The notes below the pieces were generated by a model. The model was not told where the DNA came from, ran no database searches, and saw only the letters and a list, made by a program, of their open reading frames with translations. 43,638 bases of DNA from assembly GCA_049999805.1 (NCBI GenBank), contig JBNGIO010006382.1:388182-431819 (forward strand), given 5' to 3'. The DNA is from Folioceros fuciformis. Its lineage: Eukaryota; Anthocerotophyta; Anthocerotopsida; Anthocerotales. Of the stretch, positions 11,429 to 22,491 are shown in pieces. The stretch's first letter is position 1; each line of letters begins with the position of its first letter. Both the position numbers and the translations under genes were made by a program.

Positions 11429-13056
11429 CTAGGATGCCTCACATGCACCAGCACAATTGCATCCAATGGTAAGACTGCAGGCAAAGAAAATGGGTGTGCA
11501 ACAAGTGGTCTACTGGAATGTACATAGGCGAGAGGTATCTCTCGTGAGCCATCTGCTGAAAGCTGAACGTTGGCAGGAGCCACCAAGTCTTCCAGTTCCA
11601 CATCTTGGTCTTCGGGCTGAGATCGGCCAACTGAGGATGCAACATGTAGCACATAGCACTGCTCCGGTCAAATAATGGCTGTACTACCTGTACTTCCATC
11701 TGCCAAGGGCATGCACTGCAAGATGATGACCCCAACTCGCACACATCCCCCTGTTGTATACAGTTAGCTCACCACTTTTGTTTGGTCTGAGAGCCATTAC
11801 GGAGAAGGCCTCCTTGTCAGCTCATTCTCATTTTATTCCGCGCTGGAATTCAGACGCGGAACCCCCTTCCCCTTCGATCTGTCTCCAGGACAGGACACCG
11901 AGAATTGGAAAACTCTAAGAGTTCCCTGGAACATCCAGACCAGACATCAAGGGTGCAAGAAACCATGAGAAACCAGTGACCCAATTCATCAGAAGAAAGG
12001 GGCAAAAGAAGAGGAGGCGTTGCTGGCCTCACAACGCAGGGGCGAGAAGAAGTCGCCCTACGTGCACTCGCGAGGGTTGCTTCGCTGTCAACTAGCACAT
12101 TCCTCGCACTCCTCCCTGCTTTCTCTGCCCACCCCCCTGAACCGAAGTGCCCTTAACTGAGAATAGCGCTCATCTACCGGTACAAGGTTGAGGAGCGCGC
12201 ATCTCGCCGGAGAAGACCAAAGAGCAAAGGCGAATCGGGAAAACAAATTGGGAGAACTGATGGCATGTGGCATGCGAGGAGATTGGCACGAAGAGACGTG
12301 AGTGGACGGTTTTGCTGTGAAGGTCCCTCTCCCGTTCTTTGCGTGGCAAAGCGAAAATCTCAACAAATCCACGCATGCACCGCGAATGAAGACAGGCGGA
12401 GGGCGTGAGGTGCCACAGCCGCACTAGTAGCACAGAAGTCGGTCTGTCCAGCCATCAGCAAGGATGGTAAAGGGAGCAGCCAAGTTTTGTTTGGAGCTGG
12501 CCTTTCGGGTCCTTCCAGAAGACAAGGTGATGCCATTCTTGGCTACAGTTTTCAAACTGCCATCAAGTCGGCCAAACATGCCGTTTCCAGGATTGCGTCC
12601 ACCCGACTGGGGTTCCGACTTCGACAATCGTTCGAGCGTCCTGATACTTGTTAGGCATTGCCATCGACGGGCTATGAGAATGCTTGAGCAAGAGCTGTGC
12701 GAACATATGCTTTGCGGTGAATTAGACAGGTGAGAACTCGTCCTCAGCACGGCATGACAGTCACAGCATCTACCTGGTCCGGGCCGTTGGTATTATATGA
12801 ACGAAGAAAGGTTCCAGCAAGGAGTTTCACAAGGCCCGGATCATCGAAGGTTTTCGCACAAGCACATGCGACATGATGATGATCCAGGAGAAGGCGGGGC
12901 CCATTTCCTGGTTGCTGGAATGATGGTGCCGACATTTGTGAACACATGGCGGAGGCAAAAGCTGGTGCAATGCGCAGATTAAAGGGCCCTGTCGGCGAAA
13001 GTTGTTACCGTATTCGACTAAATGACCTCCCATGTGATGTCACGCGTGGGACGCAC
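11429..13056. other. Unassigned region upstream of the hydrolase gene
   Basis: The first hydrolase exon or exons and the promoter should lie between 11429 and about 12100. A minus-strand frame at 11450-11650 (acidic, ending ...VAHPFSLPAVLPLDAIVL) is a candidate, but I cannot join it in phase. Frames at 12424-12750 on both strands have no recognisable motif. The remainder to 13056 shows nothing clear. Confidence 0.4.
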
Positions 13057-14026
13057 CTAGTTGATCCAAACACTTATCCCCCGGACAGTTGAAGCCGTAG
13101 AAGATGGACTCAGCGTGTCAACTCCCAGAACTGTGTCCAACACAGCGGACACAACTGCCTCGCTGTAAATGGTGACCGATGCTGGTGATCCATCGGCTTC
13201 CACCTGTGGAGAGAAAACCGGTGGTGAGTTAATTGGTTGAAGAGCTGCATTTGACCTGTCAGGTAATGACAGGCAAACAGACGTGGATCCAGTTCCATCA
13301 CGAATGACCTGCGATTGCCATTGGCTCCTACCGTGACTATGAAACGAGACGGGGAGGGGAAAGCGTAGAGCAAAGTGGTGCCCAACTGGCTGATGCGCTG
13401 GAAGAAATGTAAGATCTGTTGCAGCGTCTGTTCCTCCGCCTCACCCATCGTTCCCTGCTTCGTCAGCCTCTTCCTGATGGCGCGCACCAACAGGTTCCCG
13501 TAGTTGGACCCCTTGACTGGACCCCGAAGCAAGGCGGCCTGCACAAGCTTCTCCACCGGAGCTGCGAATCCACAAAACATCCAACAGTTGCAACAGCTGG
13601 GCGGTGCTAGCCATTGGGGATTCACGCTATCTATCTGTCTATCTCACATTCTCTTCAACGTTCAGTCTGTCAGGACCTTTTATAACGGCTTCGAAGAAGT
13701 CAGGGTCCCGTGCCAGCTCCTGGGTGGACTTGCCTGTCCAGGCCCGGAGGTAGTAAGCCACGTCCCGCTCGACGTAGATGGCCAGCTGGGACACCAGGAT
13801 TCCGTCCTTGTTGCGTTCCAAACCTGCAGAGAGGCCACCATGGATGGAGCAGATCTAAAGCGTAGTCAATGACATCCTTGCATCACAGCAACTTGGATAA
13901 ATAGATTGGTCCAAGGGCAAAGCAAAGCTCACCGTGGCCAGCTAGCTGGAGAGACCGACAGCACCCGGCAGGGGCAGTAATGCTGTTCTCAAACCGCACA
14001 AAATGCAAGTTGCATTCGGAATCCAT
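13057..14026 (-). CDS. Chalcone-isomerase-fold protein (CHI/CHIL-like)
   Basis: Four exons join in phase to a 205-residue protein: 13933-14026, 13677-13823, 13332-13561 and 13057-13203. Landmarks run in chalcone isomerase order: FENSITAPAG (compare the family's ENVTFPPSVKPPG), LAGHGLE, LAIYVERDVA, WTGKSTQELARDPDFFEAVI, EKLVQAALLRG, EEQTLQQILHFFQ, LLYAFPSPSRFIVTV, and a closing SEAVVSAVLDTVLG. Length fits type I/IV CHI (about 210-220) rather than longer plastid fatty-acid-binding members. Aligned by eye, the catalytic Arg (Medicago Arg36) is His, the following Thr48 region is not conserved and Asn113 is not present. The Tyr106 equivalent (SNYGN) and the Ser/Thr before EAV remain. I therefore infer a non-isomerase CHIL-like role, perhaps binding polyketide intermediates or CHS. 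Family assignment rests on pattern, not a search. Confidence 0.75.
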
Positions 14027-14875
14027 GGTACCAGCTATAGGCAACCTTTGGGCCACCAAAGCCTTGAACCAAGAGACGAGACCAAATGCAAAATGCTGCT
14101 AGATGCTGGAATCGTGAGCCCTACACCCATTATTACACGCACTTACTTACTAATAGATGGTGTGGCAGGCAGGCCAGTGCCATTCAGGGACATGACAGCT
14201 CCTGCTCAGCAGCAGGCATGAATTTGCCAGACGCAGGACTGACAGACGATGCAAGGTGCAAACGGGCATCTCGTGGTCAACTGTGCAACATAAGTTTCAC
14301 GCCCGAAGTGGGACGAAAGGGTGCCAGTCGTAGACTGGTGAGCGAGTTTGCCAAACTAGTTCTCGCTGGAAAGGCCGTGGTTCAAGGGTGTCGAGGCTCC
14401 GCGATGCTTCTTCAGAAGCTGCCGTGGTCTAAGAGTGTGTGATAGTTGCCCCTACTCTGCTCAGCCTCGATTTTGTGGTTCAACACAATGCTCGCCCTCC
14501 AGAGAGGGCCGTTGACTGCTCCGAGGCACCTCATGCTTTGGGGGAAGAACGCAGGTTCTAGAAATTCGACTCTCCGGAACGCAAGTGTATGACCACGAGG
14601 CCATTTCTAACTCGTCTCTTCCTGTACATCAGACAAGCTCGACTCTGAAAGGGCCATCGTCAAACGACTAGCTTTGAATCCGTAGCCTAGAGCTACCCTA
14701 CTAGGGCCTGCTAACTTTGTTAGGTAGCTTTCTTTGTCGGCGAGTGGCATCGGTCAAATTTTTAGTTGTTAGGGTGGGTACTACGTACGCTTGCATGAGC
14801 TTGTATTATATCTCTCGCCACACATTAGAGATTTATACTTTAAAAAATTAAAAGATGTCGATAGTCTTGACGAAA
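14027..14875. other. Intergenic, no gene seen
   Basis: This holds the promoter side of the CHI-fold gene and the 5' flank of the tRNA. The DNA becomes AT-rich just before the tRNA (about 14800-14870), as is common upstream of plant tRNA genes. No convincing frame is seen. Confidence 0.5.
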
Positions 14876-14947
14876 ATCAGAGTGGCGCAGCGGAAGCGTG
14901 GTGGGCCCATAACCCACAGGTCCCAGGATCGAAACCTGGCTCTGATA
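14876..14947 (+). tRNA. tRNA-iMet: Initiator tRNA-Met (CAT)
   Basis: A 72-nt cloverleaf without intron. The acceptor stem ATCAGAG pairs with CTCTGAT and the discriminator is A. The anticodon stem GTGGG/CCCAC closes the loop CCCATAA with anticodon CAT at 14908-14910. Initiator hallmarks are C rather than T at position 33, and a T-loop of ATCGAAA (A54, no TTC) closed by CCAGG/CCTGG. The sequence matches the highly conserved plant cytosolic initiator type. Confidence 0.97.
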
Positions 14948-14963
14948 GAATTTGAGGTTAGTC

Positions 14964-14967
14964 TTTT
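14964..14967 (+). terminator. Pol III terminator of the tRNA
   Basis: A run of four T residues lies 17 nt after the tRNA discriminator base, the usual RNA polymerase III stop. Confidence 0.7.
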
Positions 14968-15176
14968 AACCCGAGGTTAGACAACCTCGAATGCAGATTC
15001 CAAGGGCGGGCGATCGGCCCTTTCCTACTTCAAATGCGAAGCCTAATTAGTATGGTGAACGCGCAAACCAAGCAGTACAGTCGACAATGCTCCTCCAGGT
15101 CTACAGGATCATTGTGATACGTCTTTGCGAAAGGAACAAGGATGTTCATATGTACAAGGATACACCAACACTATAA

Positions 15177-16207
15177 TTAAGCGGCCTGAGCCGTGACACG
15201 GCCCGGCTTCTCCGATCCTGGAACCATCTCTTCCACCGCACCCCCACCTATCTGCTTTGCACGTGGTGGAGTCTTCACTATGAGGACTGGAACATCCACA
15301 TGATGGGCTGCGAAGTCACTCACACTCCCCAAGAAAGTCCTGCACCGGAACATGACAGTATGTTAATCTACCAGCAGAACCTGATGTACCTACCCGGCAG
15401 GCTGAACTTGCCTTTTCACTACGCCCAATCCCCGGCTGCCGATGACAAGGAGGTCGGGTTGCTCACTTTTCACAGCATCTTGCACCACATCTCTTGCATC
15501 ACCCTTCTTACTCATAGTCTTCACATTCATCTGCGGTTCAGGGACATACACCTTGGTGCTTTCAGTAGGACAATCCGATTGTGCAACCCAATTGCTTCTG
15601 TTGATCCGTTCTGATACGAAATTTCACGAAATGTGTCCACGAAGGACCTTGAGCTTGTCAACTCCCTTGGACAGCTTGCGGAGAAGTTGCTGACTGTGGT
15701 TCTGGTGCTTCTCCTGCAACTCGGTCAGCCAATTTGGCTCGTACGCAAAAAGGTAAGCTGCCGCTGGCAAGGACAAACCTTTCAATTTCAGTGTGATACA
15801 CGAGCAGGAAGTGATTTAGCTACTAAGAATGAAAGATGCGTAAGCAAGGGGGTTGGCAGGTTTAGACGGCTTCTCCTACGATCAACATTCGGGTAGGCGT
15901 TGAGCAAAACAATGGTGTCTTCTTTTGTAGCAATTGCATTCACTGTGTACTTGAGGGCGTAAAAGCTGCCATCAGACTCGTCCACTGCAACCATGAGCTT
16001 CCTGGCTCGGGATTTCTCCCCGCTCGAGACAGACTCGTCCAGGTGGATCTCCGGCTCATCCTGACTTTGATCTTCAGGAACTGCAGTCACTCTGTGCTGG
16101 GGTTCCTCCTGCACCTCCTTGCCAGCTTCAGAGCTCTCACTGCTTCTAAGGTCCAACTGCTGGGGCTCGTCGCCCATTTTTGTGTCCGTTGGAAGAACTT
16201 CTGCCAT
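15177..16207 (-). CDS. Universal stress protein (USP) family, ATP-binding type
   Basis: Four exons give 255 residues: 15880-16207, 15628-15757, 15412-15558 and 15177-15339. The first ~75 residues are acidic, Glu/Ser/Gln-rich and low complexity. The USP fold then starts with KLMVAVDESDGSFYALKY and NAIATKEDTIVLLNAYP. DVVQDAVKSEQPDLLVIGSR leads into the nucleotide-binding motif G-2x-G-9x-G-S, seen as GSRGLGVVKRTFLGSVS across the last junction. DVPVLIVK closes the fold. ATP-binding USPs are stress-linked soluble proteins of ill-defined biochemical role. The last intron uses a GC donor (AAAAG|GCAAGT) and a CAG acceptor; no GT donor gives the right phase. The acidic N-terminal extension is longer than in typical ~160-aa plant USPs. 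Confidence 0.9.
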
Positions 16208-16387
16208 GGTTTTCGATGGCCCGTGCCCACGCCAAACGTCGGATAGATGGGATAGGAACGAATCGACAAGGACGTCAGCTTTGAAGGTATGGCCACTGGA
16301 GTTCTAACTGGAAACTTCAGTGCAAGAACCACCTCACTGACAGTTACACCAGCAGATAAGCTTCCCAAATATGAAAAAGTGAAATTA

Positions 16388-18899
16388 CTACAATAAAGCA
16401 GAGAGTACACAGTCCTCAGTTACAAGAGGTCTTGATGGCACTTTCAAATCCACGCACGTATCCACAAAGTCTGGTTTCGAAGGAAGGGACGGAAGTTCAG
16501 AGAAAGGCACAACTGCAGGCAACTCATTTGGAGGAGGGGAATCCAGAACAGAATCAGGCAATATGCGCATTGTATCTGCCAGAAGTGCTTCCACAGTCTG
16601 CACACAAGGAGTGAGTCAGTCCAGAGGCGTTTTAACTCTTTTTGAAACCTCCAAGATAGCGAGACTATGCACACCGTGCTGTGTCGAAGACTCTGATCTA
16701 CTGCACGCTTCCAAACTTTAGCTCCCGATTCGCAGTGAAATAGATGGAGCAAAGGCTGCAGTCAACCAACATTCGGCGAAAGAAACTTATCTTTTCGGAA
16801 GCGCCACCCAGGGATGAAGGAAAATGGCTCCAGATATGGAGGAGGCATCCGACAATTACAAACAGTACACAGTTTGGCCCTACACAACACCGGGAAGACT
16901 GGGAGCAGGTTTACCTTCACTAGATGTCGGACACTAGGCTTTCCTGGACCATATTGACCGAGTGCGGAGTTGGCATATTTTAGGTATTCTTCCAGAATCT
17001 GCAGCTAAAGGAATGTCAAACATTGGAATCAACTTATGACCAGCATGCGGGCTGTGGAAGCTGAGGTTAACTAAGTGCAGAACCTTGCGTCTCGTCAGCT
17101 CTTTCTTGGGCTTCCCATACACTACATGGTCCACATTACCCAGAGTAGTCCAAGGGCTGCAAGAGAACAAGAACATTTCGTCACCTTTACCAAGACCACT
17201 GATTGTGTACATTTCAGCCACGAATCAAACGGCACCGACCTGTGATACGCGGCACGACCGAACATAACACCATGAATTCCATTTTCAAGAGCATGACGCA
17301 CCTGAAACGGTCCATGTCTTAGCCAAGAAGCAGCAAGGTTACAGACACCTCTAAGCAGCCGAGTGTAACGAAGTACCTCCACTCACAGACCAGTTACCTC
17401 GTTCACATTAGTTATACCGCCATTTAAGGTGAACTGCAAATGAGGAAAGTCCCGAACTAAAGCGAATACGTACTCGTAGCTGTTCCACATCCCAAAAGTG
17501 ATCCCTCAAACACATCAGCGACACGAATAGCATGTTTTCATATCAAGAACAAACTTCACTTGCACCTTGGAGAATGCATGAGAACTGTGCTCATTCTGGT
17601 CAATTACCGCAAAGGAGGAACTGTGCGATTCTCAGCTGGGCTTAGCCCTTTCAAGAACGCTTTCCGAGCATGGACAATGAAATGCCGAGTAGGAGAAAGA
17701 GAAGAAACTATGGAGATGAAAGTGCCTGCAAGTAAACATGGATAACGATCACTAGTGGAGCATGCGCCTCACCAGGACTAAATCATAAGAATGAGAAACA
17801 GACACTTACAGAGGTGCTCATATGAATCAAAATCATCAACCCCAATCCTGCACTTGACAGTCACTGGTGTAGTTGATGCCTCCGCTATTGCGCTCATCGC
17901 TTGACCTACGAGCTGAAGAGCAGTTCCAACATAAACAGACCAGCACCCTCTCCACTCCACAGGAAACTTCAATCTTCAAACGGCAACGATTCATGACAGC
18001 CCCCGATGTGCATGCCAGAGAGCAACAGAAAGAGTACCACGGGGTCCATCATCAGGCGGGCTCCGAAACAACCAGCACCAGCCACCTTGCTACTTGGGCA
18101 TCCACAACTGCCATCCACAGCTTTGTGAGATCTAACAAAGTAACAGTGACTCAGAAAAAAAGTCACTGGATCAAAAAAGGAGTCCCACAGCTGGGGGTGT
18201 ACTTGAAGTTGAACTCATCATAGCCATATGCACTTGCAAGTCGGGCCGCTGTCGCGAGCTTTGCAGGACTGCTTCCACCAAGCTGGAGGACAATTGGGTG
18301 TTGGAATTCTGGATATTGTAGTAGCCTGTCCTGCTTCAATAAATCAGGATCAGGAAAGAAACCAAATACGAAACAATACAATGACGGGATGAACATCCCA
18401 AAAACAACATACCAAGTTCTCAACTTGATGCACAATGGTGTCGGCCACAACCATTTCGGTGTAGAGCCAGGAGCAGCTCGACATCAGACGGGCCAGGGTG
18501 CGGAAGTGGTTATCCGTCCAGTCCATCATTGGCGCCACACTGCACTGAAATTTGAGCTCTGTCAGCTTTTGCCCAGTGCTACGTTTTCCATTACAAGAGA
18601 TGCATGATTCGGCGAGGAATTCACCTGAACCAAGGTGGTGCATAGGGGCTGTTGCAATCCGCCCGTGTGTCAGCCTCATCCTTGCTTGAAGAAGTGAGGC
18701 ACACCACCCTCCTGCGTCCACGCCTGCCTCCTGAATAGCGGCTTTGAAAAGGCTTCCGGGACAAGGATGACGGCATAGCAGGCTTGGACCGCAACTGAGG
18801 CACGGATTCCTTCAACATCCTAGCACCTCCCAACTTTGGAACGAATGGCAGCCGGATGCTGCTCGCGGAAGCCACCATTCTCAGCATCACCAGCTGCAT
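16388..18899 (-). CDS. tRNA-dihydrouridine synthase, DusA-like, probably organellar
   Basis: Twelve exons give 464 residues: 18625-18899, 18413-18539, 18203-18330, 18038-18107, 17810-17912, 17608-17707, 17398-17479, 17240-17301, 17084-17156, 16915-16998, 16675-16755 and 16388-16597. The enzyme reduces uridine to dihydrouridine in the tRNA D-loop using FMN and NADPH. The first ~90 residues are Ser/Arg-rich and fit a transit peptide. The TIM-barrel then shows VAPMMDWTDNHFRTLARL, TEMVVADTIVH, HPIVLQLGG and the catalytic-Cys segment NCGCPSSKVAGAGCFGARL. VTVKCRIGVDD, RHFIVHARKA, FTLNGGI and GIHGVMFGRAAY follow. A C-terminal helical domain (YLKYANSALGQYG, LLHLFHCESGAKVWKRAVD) completes the DusA class. 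Introns are GT-AG, 77-159 bp. Confidence 0.94.
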
Positions 18900-19022
18900 C
18901 CAGGGGAGGGTCGGAACACGAGGTTTCGTGTTTAGGGCTACACTATTCGAATTCCCGCCTACGGCGCTTGAACCAGGTTTGGAGATGAGCGACGGAAGAA
19001 GGCTGTGAAAGAGGACTGTTCA
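18900..19022. promoter_or_regulatory. Compact bidirectional promoter
   Basis: Only 123 bp separate the start codons of the divergent DUS (-) and coiled-coil (+) genes. No TATA box is evident. Both 5' UTRs and the core promoter elements must fit here, or the start of one gene lies further inside than modelled. Confidence 0.6.
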
Positions 19023-20229
19023 ATGGACGTGATGGAGCCACCACAATCTGAGGAGCTCTTGACGACAGTCCTCTCTCAGGTCACGGGTTGCGCCGTCTCT
19101 TTTCACCAATCAGAGTCTGACAGGGCATTCGGTCCATCATTGCGGCAGTAAATCAACTGCTTGAGGCTATGCTGTTCGGCAGGGTCTGTCTAATATGGTT
19201 TGAACATTGCGCAGGCAGAGGAAATGGCCATCAGAGGTTTCAATCTCATGGAAACGTAAGGCGTTGATTCATCGCTGACTGACCGATAAAGCCTCCTTCT
19301 TTTTTGCTCTTTTCTTCTGAACATTGGTGGATGATGCAGTCATGCTGCCATGGACCTGCAGAGAGAGGAGGATTTAGTTGCTTTGCAGGAGGTAACTGAA
19401 TGCTTGATTAAACAGGCTGTCTTTCCTGGTGCGAACAACGCAATGAACTGTGTCTTTCACTTGTGGCTTGTTCAAATTAGGCTGTGGATAGGTTGTACCA
19501 AAAGGTTCAAGAGAAGGCTTGTGAGAGCTTGATCCGATGGGGAGAATACTGCAATTCCTTATCGGCTGCTGCTCAAACGGAGTCGAAACCTGAAACGGTA
19601 CTTGGCGGCAAGCTTTCTACTATCACCTTGCTTGCTGCAAGTCTCCTTGTTCGATTCAATGAGCCTAACTTAGCGCACTCTTCTCTCTAGCACAGACATG
19701 ATGCTGGAGTTTGACTGTTATGGCAGCCTTCGAGCTACTCGAGAAATGACCGTGACGCGTGTGTTGATTCCAGCACACTGCTCGAGGAACTGAGACACTG
19801 GAGTATCCAAGCTGATGCTGTGAGTAGTGGCTGGTGAATGCAGCTGCTGGTATTTGTAAGAAGGGACTTGTGTTATCATCTATCCGAAACAATTGGTGGC
19901 ATGTTTCTGGATCGTGCAGGAAGCAAGCCGAGCAGCTCACTTACGTAGGGAGATGGAGGGTTTGGAGAGGTATTCGTTGAAGCTTCAGCAAGCACACAAG
20001 CTCTACCCTGCACAGGACTCTTCACAGAAGAGCGAGATAGTTGAAGACTGTGAAGGTATTTGTGTGACATTAGACGATGGTTTCAATTCCGTTACTTCAT
20101 ACCCTAATTCCATTCCTGGTCGCAGCTTTCGTGAAGTTGTGTGATTCGTCTAAGGCAAGTGCACCCCAGCAAGTGACGACAGAGACGCCCGCTCCCAACC
20201 TCCCGACCAGGTTTTGGGGACCCCTATAA
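19023..20229 (+). CDS. Coiled-coil protein of unknown function
   Basis: Seven exons join in phase to 199 residues: 19023-19079, 19215-19255, 19340-19391, 19481-19597, 19727-19819, 19920-20055 and 20126-20229. Much of it is predicted helical: AEEMAIRGFNLMETHAAMDL, LVALQEAVDRLYQKVQEKAC, LLEELRHWSIQADAEASRAA, and an LRREMEGLERYSLKLQQAHK coiled coil. The tail is Pro/Thr-rich and ends ...TRFWGPL. I see no signal peptide, membrane segment or catalytic motif and do not recognise the family. Phase closure over six introns argues that it is real. It shares a very short promoter interval with the DUS gene, which suggests co-expression but not a common function. Confidence 0.72.
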
Positions 20230-20678
20230 GGAAAAGCTACGCAGGTGGTACCTGTTTTTTGAGACCCTGAACGTGTGAATCAGTACTCAAATCAGCCTGA
20301 ATCAGTAGTCAAATCTCCACAGGATGTTGAACATGCCCTTTTCCCGACAACACAGCCACTTATGTCAAGTAGAGGATTTTGAAGGCACACCAGCTTGTGC
20401 CTGGCTCTAGGACATCTATAGTAAGCATGCCCAACTGGTTCCCATTTCGGGTATATCCTTACCCGCATTGAGCGTTAGGACGCATGTGGGAGATCCTCTT
20501 TGATCTGCTGGATCTTTGTAGTCTCAAGTCGGGACGCATGCTGAAATGGAATTCTCTACTTAATGAGATGAGGACGTGAAAGGGAAAGTATGCTTGTGTG
20601 CTAAGGGTTGCGAACGTCCCCAGTCCTTTCCTTTCCTGTCCCGAAGTTGGCACCTGGAGGTGACTTTTTCGCACTGTA
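20230..20678. other. Intergenic, 3' flank and protease promoter
   Basis: No gene is seen. The stretch carries the 3' UTR of the coiled-coil gene and the likely promoter and 5' UTR of the protease. No clear TATA box was found close to the protease start. Confidence 0.4.
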
Positions 20679-21713
20679 ATGGCGACTGTTAGAATTCTCT
20701 TGGCAGTGTTGCTTTTGGGAGTAGTTTCCCTGACAGGCACACATAGCGCTCGCCTGCTGAACTCTAGTATCACAGGTTACGAGCCGACGGATTTGACATC
20801 TAGTGAGCGTACGGAGCGATTGTTCGATTCCTGGGCCGCTCGATTTCAAAAAGCTTACAAGGACGGGACAGAGCGACAGCGGCGTCTGGAGATCTTCGTC
20901 GACAACCTACATTACATCGATGCTCGAAATCAGAACGTCACCTACGTTTTGGGTTTGAACAAGTTTTCAGATCGCACCGCGGACGAGCATCAGCGATATT
21001 CGAATGGGTACATTCCGGCGAGGAACAAAACGGGAACTAAATTCGCACATAACGCTACGGTGAAACTGGCAAGTTCGTTCGATTGGGTGGAGCACGGTGT
21101 CGTGACGGATGTGAAGAACCAAGGCGGTTGTGGTAGTTGTTGGGCATTTTCAGCAACTGGAGCCGTGGAAGGAGCTCATGCCATCAGCACCGGCGAAACA
21201 GTGTCCATCTCGGAGCAAGAGTTGGTCGATTGTGTGAGCGCGTGTGCTGGTTGCTCTGGTGGAAACATGCAGTATGCTTTTCAATTCATCGCCAAGAATG
21301 GCGGTATTGACTCGGAATCCGACTACTCGTACACAGCTTCAGATGGAACCTGTAACGCGCAAAAGGAGAAAAGCCATGTAGTTACCATCACCGGGTACCA
21401 GGACGTGGCTAGCAGTGAGAATGATTTGATGTCTGCTGTCTCCATTCAACCCGTCAGCGTGGCAATCGCTGCTGGAGGCAGAGATTTTCAGTCTTACGCC
21501 TCCGGCGTGTTCACAGGCGTTTGCGACACGGATTTGGATCACGCAGTTTTAGCAGTCGGGTGGGGAACATCGAGTGGGACTGACTACTGGCGTCTCAAAA
21601 ATTCTTGGGGCACGAGCTGGGGCGAAAACGGATACATGCGCATCCAGCGGGCTGCAGACTCGGACGGATTGTGTGGCATGTACATGGATGCAACGTTTCC
21701 CAGTACGTCTTGA
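20679..21713 (+). CDS. Papain-like cysteine protease (C1A, cathepsin L type)
   Basis: A single uninterrupted frame codes for 344 residues. A signal peptide (about residues 1-23, LLAVLLLGVVSLTG core) sends it to the secretory/vacuolar route. The I29 inhibitory prodomain (about 47-106) has the ERFNIN-like helix and GLNKFSDRTADEH. The mature enzyme begins near residue 131 (SSFDWVEHGVVTDVKNQ). Catalytic residues are visible: Gln148 and Cys154 in QGGCGSCWAFS, His288 in LDHAV and Asn308 in KNSWGTSWGENGY. Disulfide Cys residues and GCSGG are present. There is no C-terminal granulin domain and no KDEL. Prodomain Asn sites (NVT, NKT, NAT) could be glycosylated. The zymogen is expected to self-activate in acid compartments. 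Absence of introns is unusual beside its intron-rich neighbours. Confidence 0.96.
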   Translation: MATVRILLAVLLLGVVSLTGTHSARLLNSSITGYEPTDLTSSERTERLFDSWAARFQKAYKDGTERQRRLEIFVDNLHYIDARNQNVTYVLGLNKFSDRTADEHQRYSNGYIPARNKTGTKFAHNATVKLASSFDWVEHGVVTDVKNQGGCGSCWAFSATGAVEGAHAISTGETVSISEQELVDCVSACAGCSGGNMQYAFQFIAKNGGIDSESDYSYTASDGTCNAQKEKSHVVTITGYQDVASSENDLMSAVSIQPVSVAIAAGGRDFQSYASGVFTGVCDTDLDHAVLAVGWGTSSGTDYWRLKNSWGTSWGENGYMRIQRAADSDGLCGMYMDATFPSTS

Positions 21714-22491
21714 AGTGATCCTTCAACGAAAACGACGTTCGGGCTTGTAAATGTTTTCGTCGCTTTTTTCTTCTGGCGTCCATTAGCCGGCATTGCTTGC
21801 TAGTCGAGTCCTTTCTAGACATCGCTCTATCCGCATTCCGCAAATCTTCCTGCAAGAAATTTTTCTGTGTATACTGAGCGGATCGGTGACCGCCAGCCGC
21901 CGGAGGTTTGTCGATCTTGTCACAAAACGCTTTCTTTTCGTCCCGCGCTTTCTCCTTCCTATCTTCCGGCCTCAACCTCCCTGAACGACCCCACCACGCC
22001 TGGCCACACGAGCCGAAGCCGAAGATGTGGGAAGATCAGGGATCGACTGTGAAATGTTGTACCGGGGGTTGCTTGGTTCCCGACAAGCATCAGGTCAAGC
22101 ATTAGCGTGTCCAGTGAATGGAACTGATTGCGACAGCTTGCTTGGGCACATGCGACAGCTCGCTTTGCGTATGTGAATTCTGGGCTTGGAGAGCATTGGC
22201 GTGCCCTGTGGATCCACTGTCCTTGTCGCTAGGCTGAGGTGCGCCGTCAATGAGTCTTGCGTGAAGTGAGAAGTCGTCCTCTGGACGCTCTCCGCAGAGT
22301 CATATTGGTGGGACAACGTTTAATCTGCCGTGAGCTGAGCGTGACCGTCCGGCCGCTTTCTGGTTACCGCATAAAGTCTGCATGCCCAAAGTTAGGTGAG
22401 ATCCCAGCGTCAGCGCTAGCACATGCATGCAGTTTTCTACTTGAGGCCGGCGTTGTTGATACGATACCCTAAAGCCTCCTGAATCTCCAGT
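21714..22491. other. Intergenic, no gene seen
   Basis: Short frames on both strands show no motif. The promoter of the CCR-like gene is expected in the right part. Confidence 0.45.

Noticed and set aside
11429-11466. Apparent 20-bp intron with a 26-nt exon before the hydrolase exon at 11428
   Set aside because: An intron this short cannot be spliced. The true upstream junction was left unresolved rather than forced.
13309-13331. Alternative donor in the CHI-fold gene giving an ending ...WTQFWELTR
   Set aside because: Phase allows it, but the donor at ACG|GTAGGA gives FIVTV-EADGSPASVTIYSEAV, which matches the family's conserved end much better.
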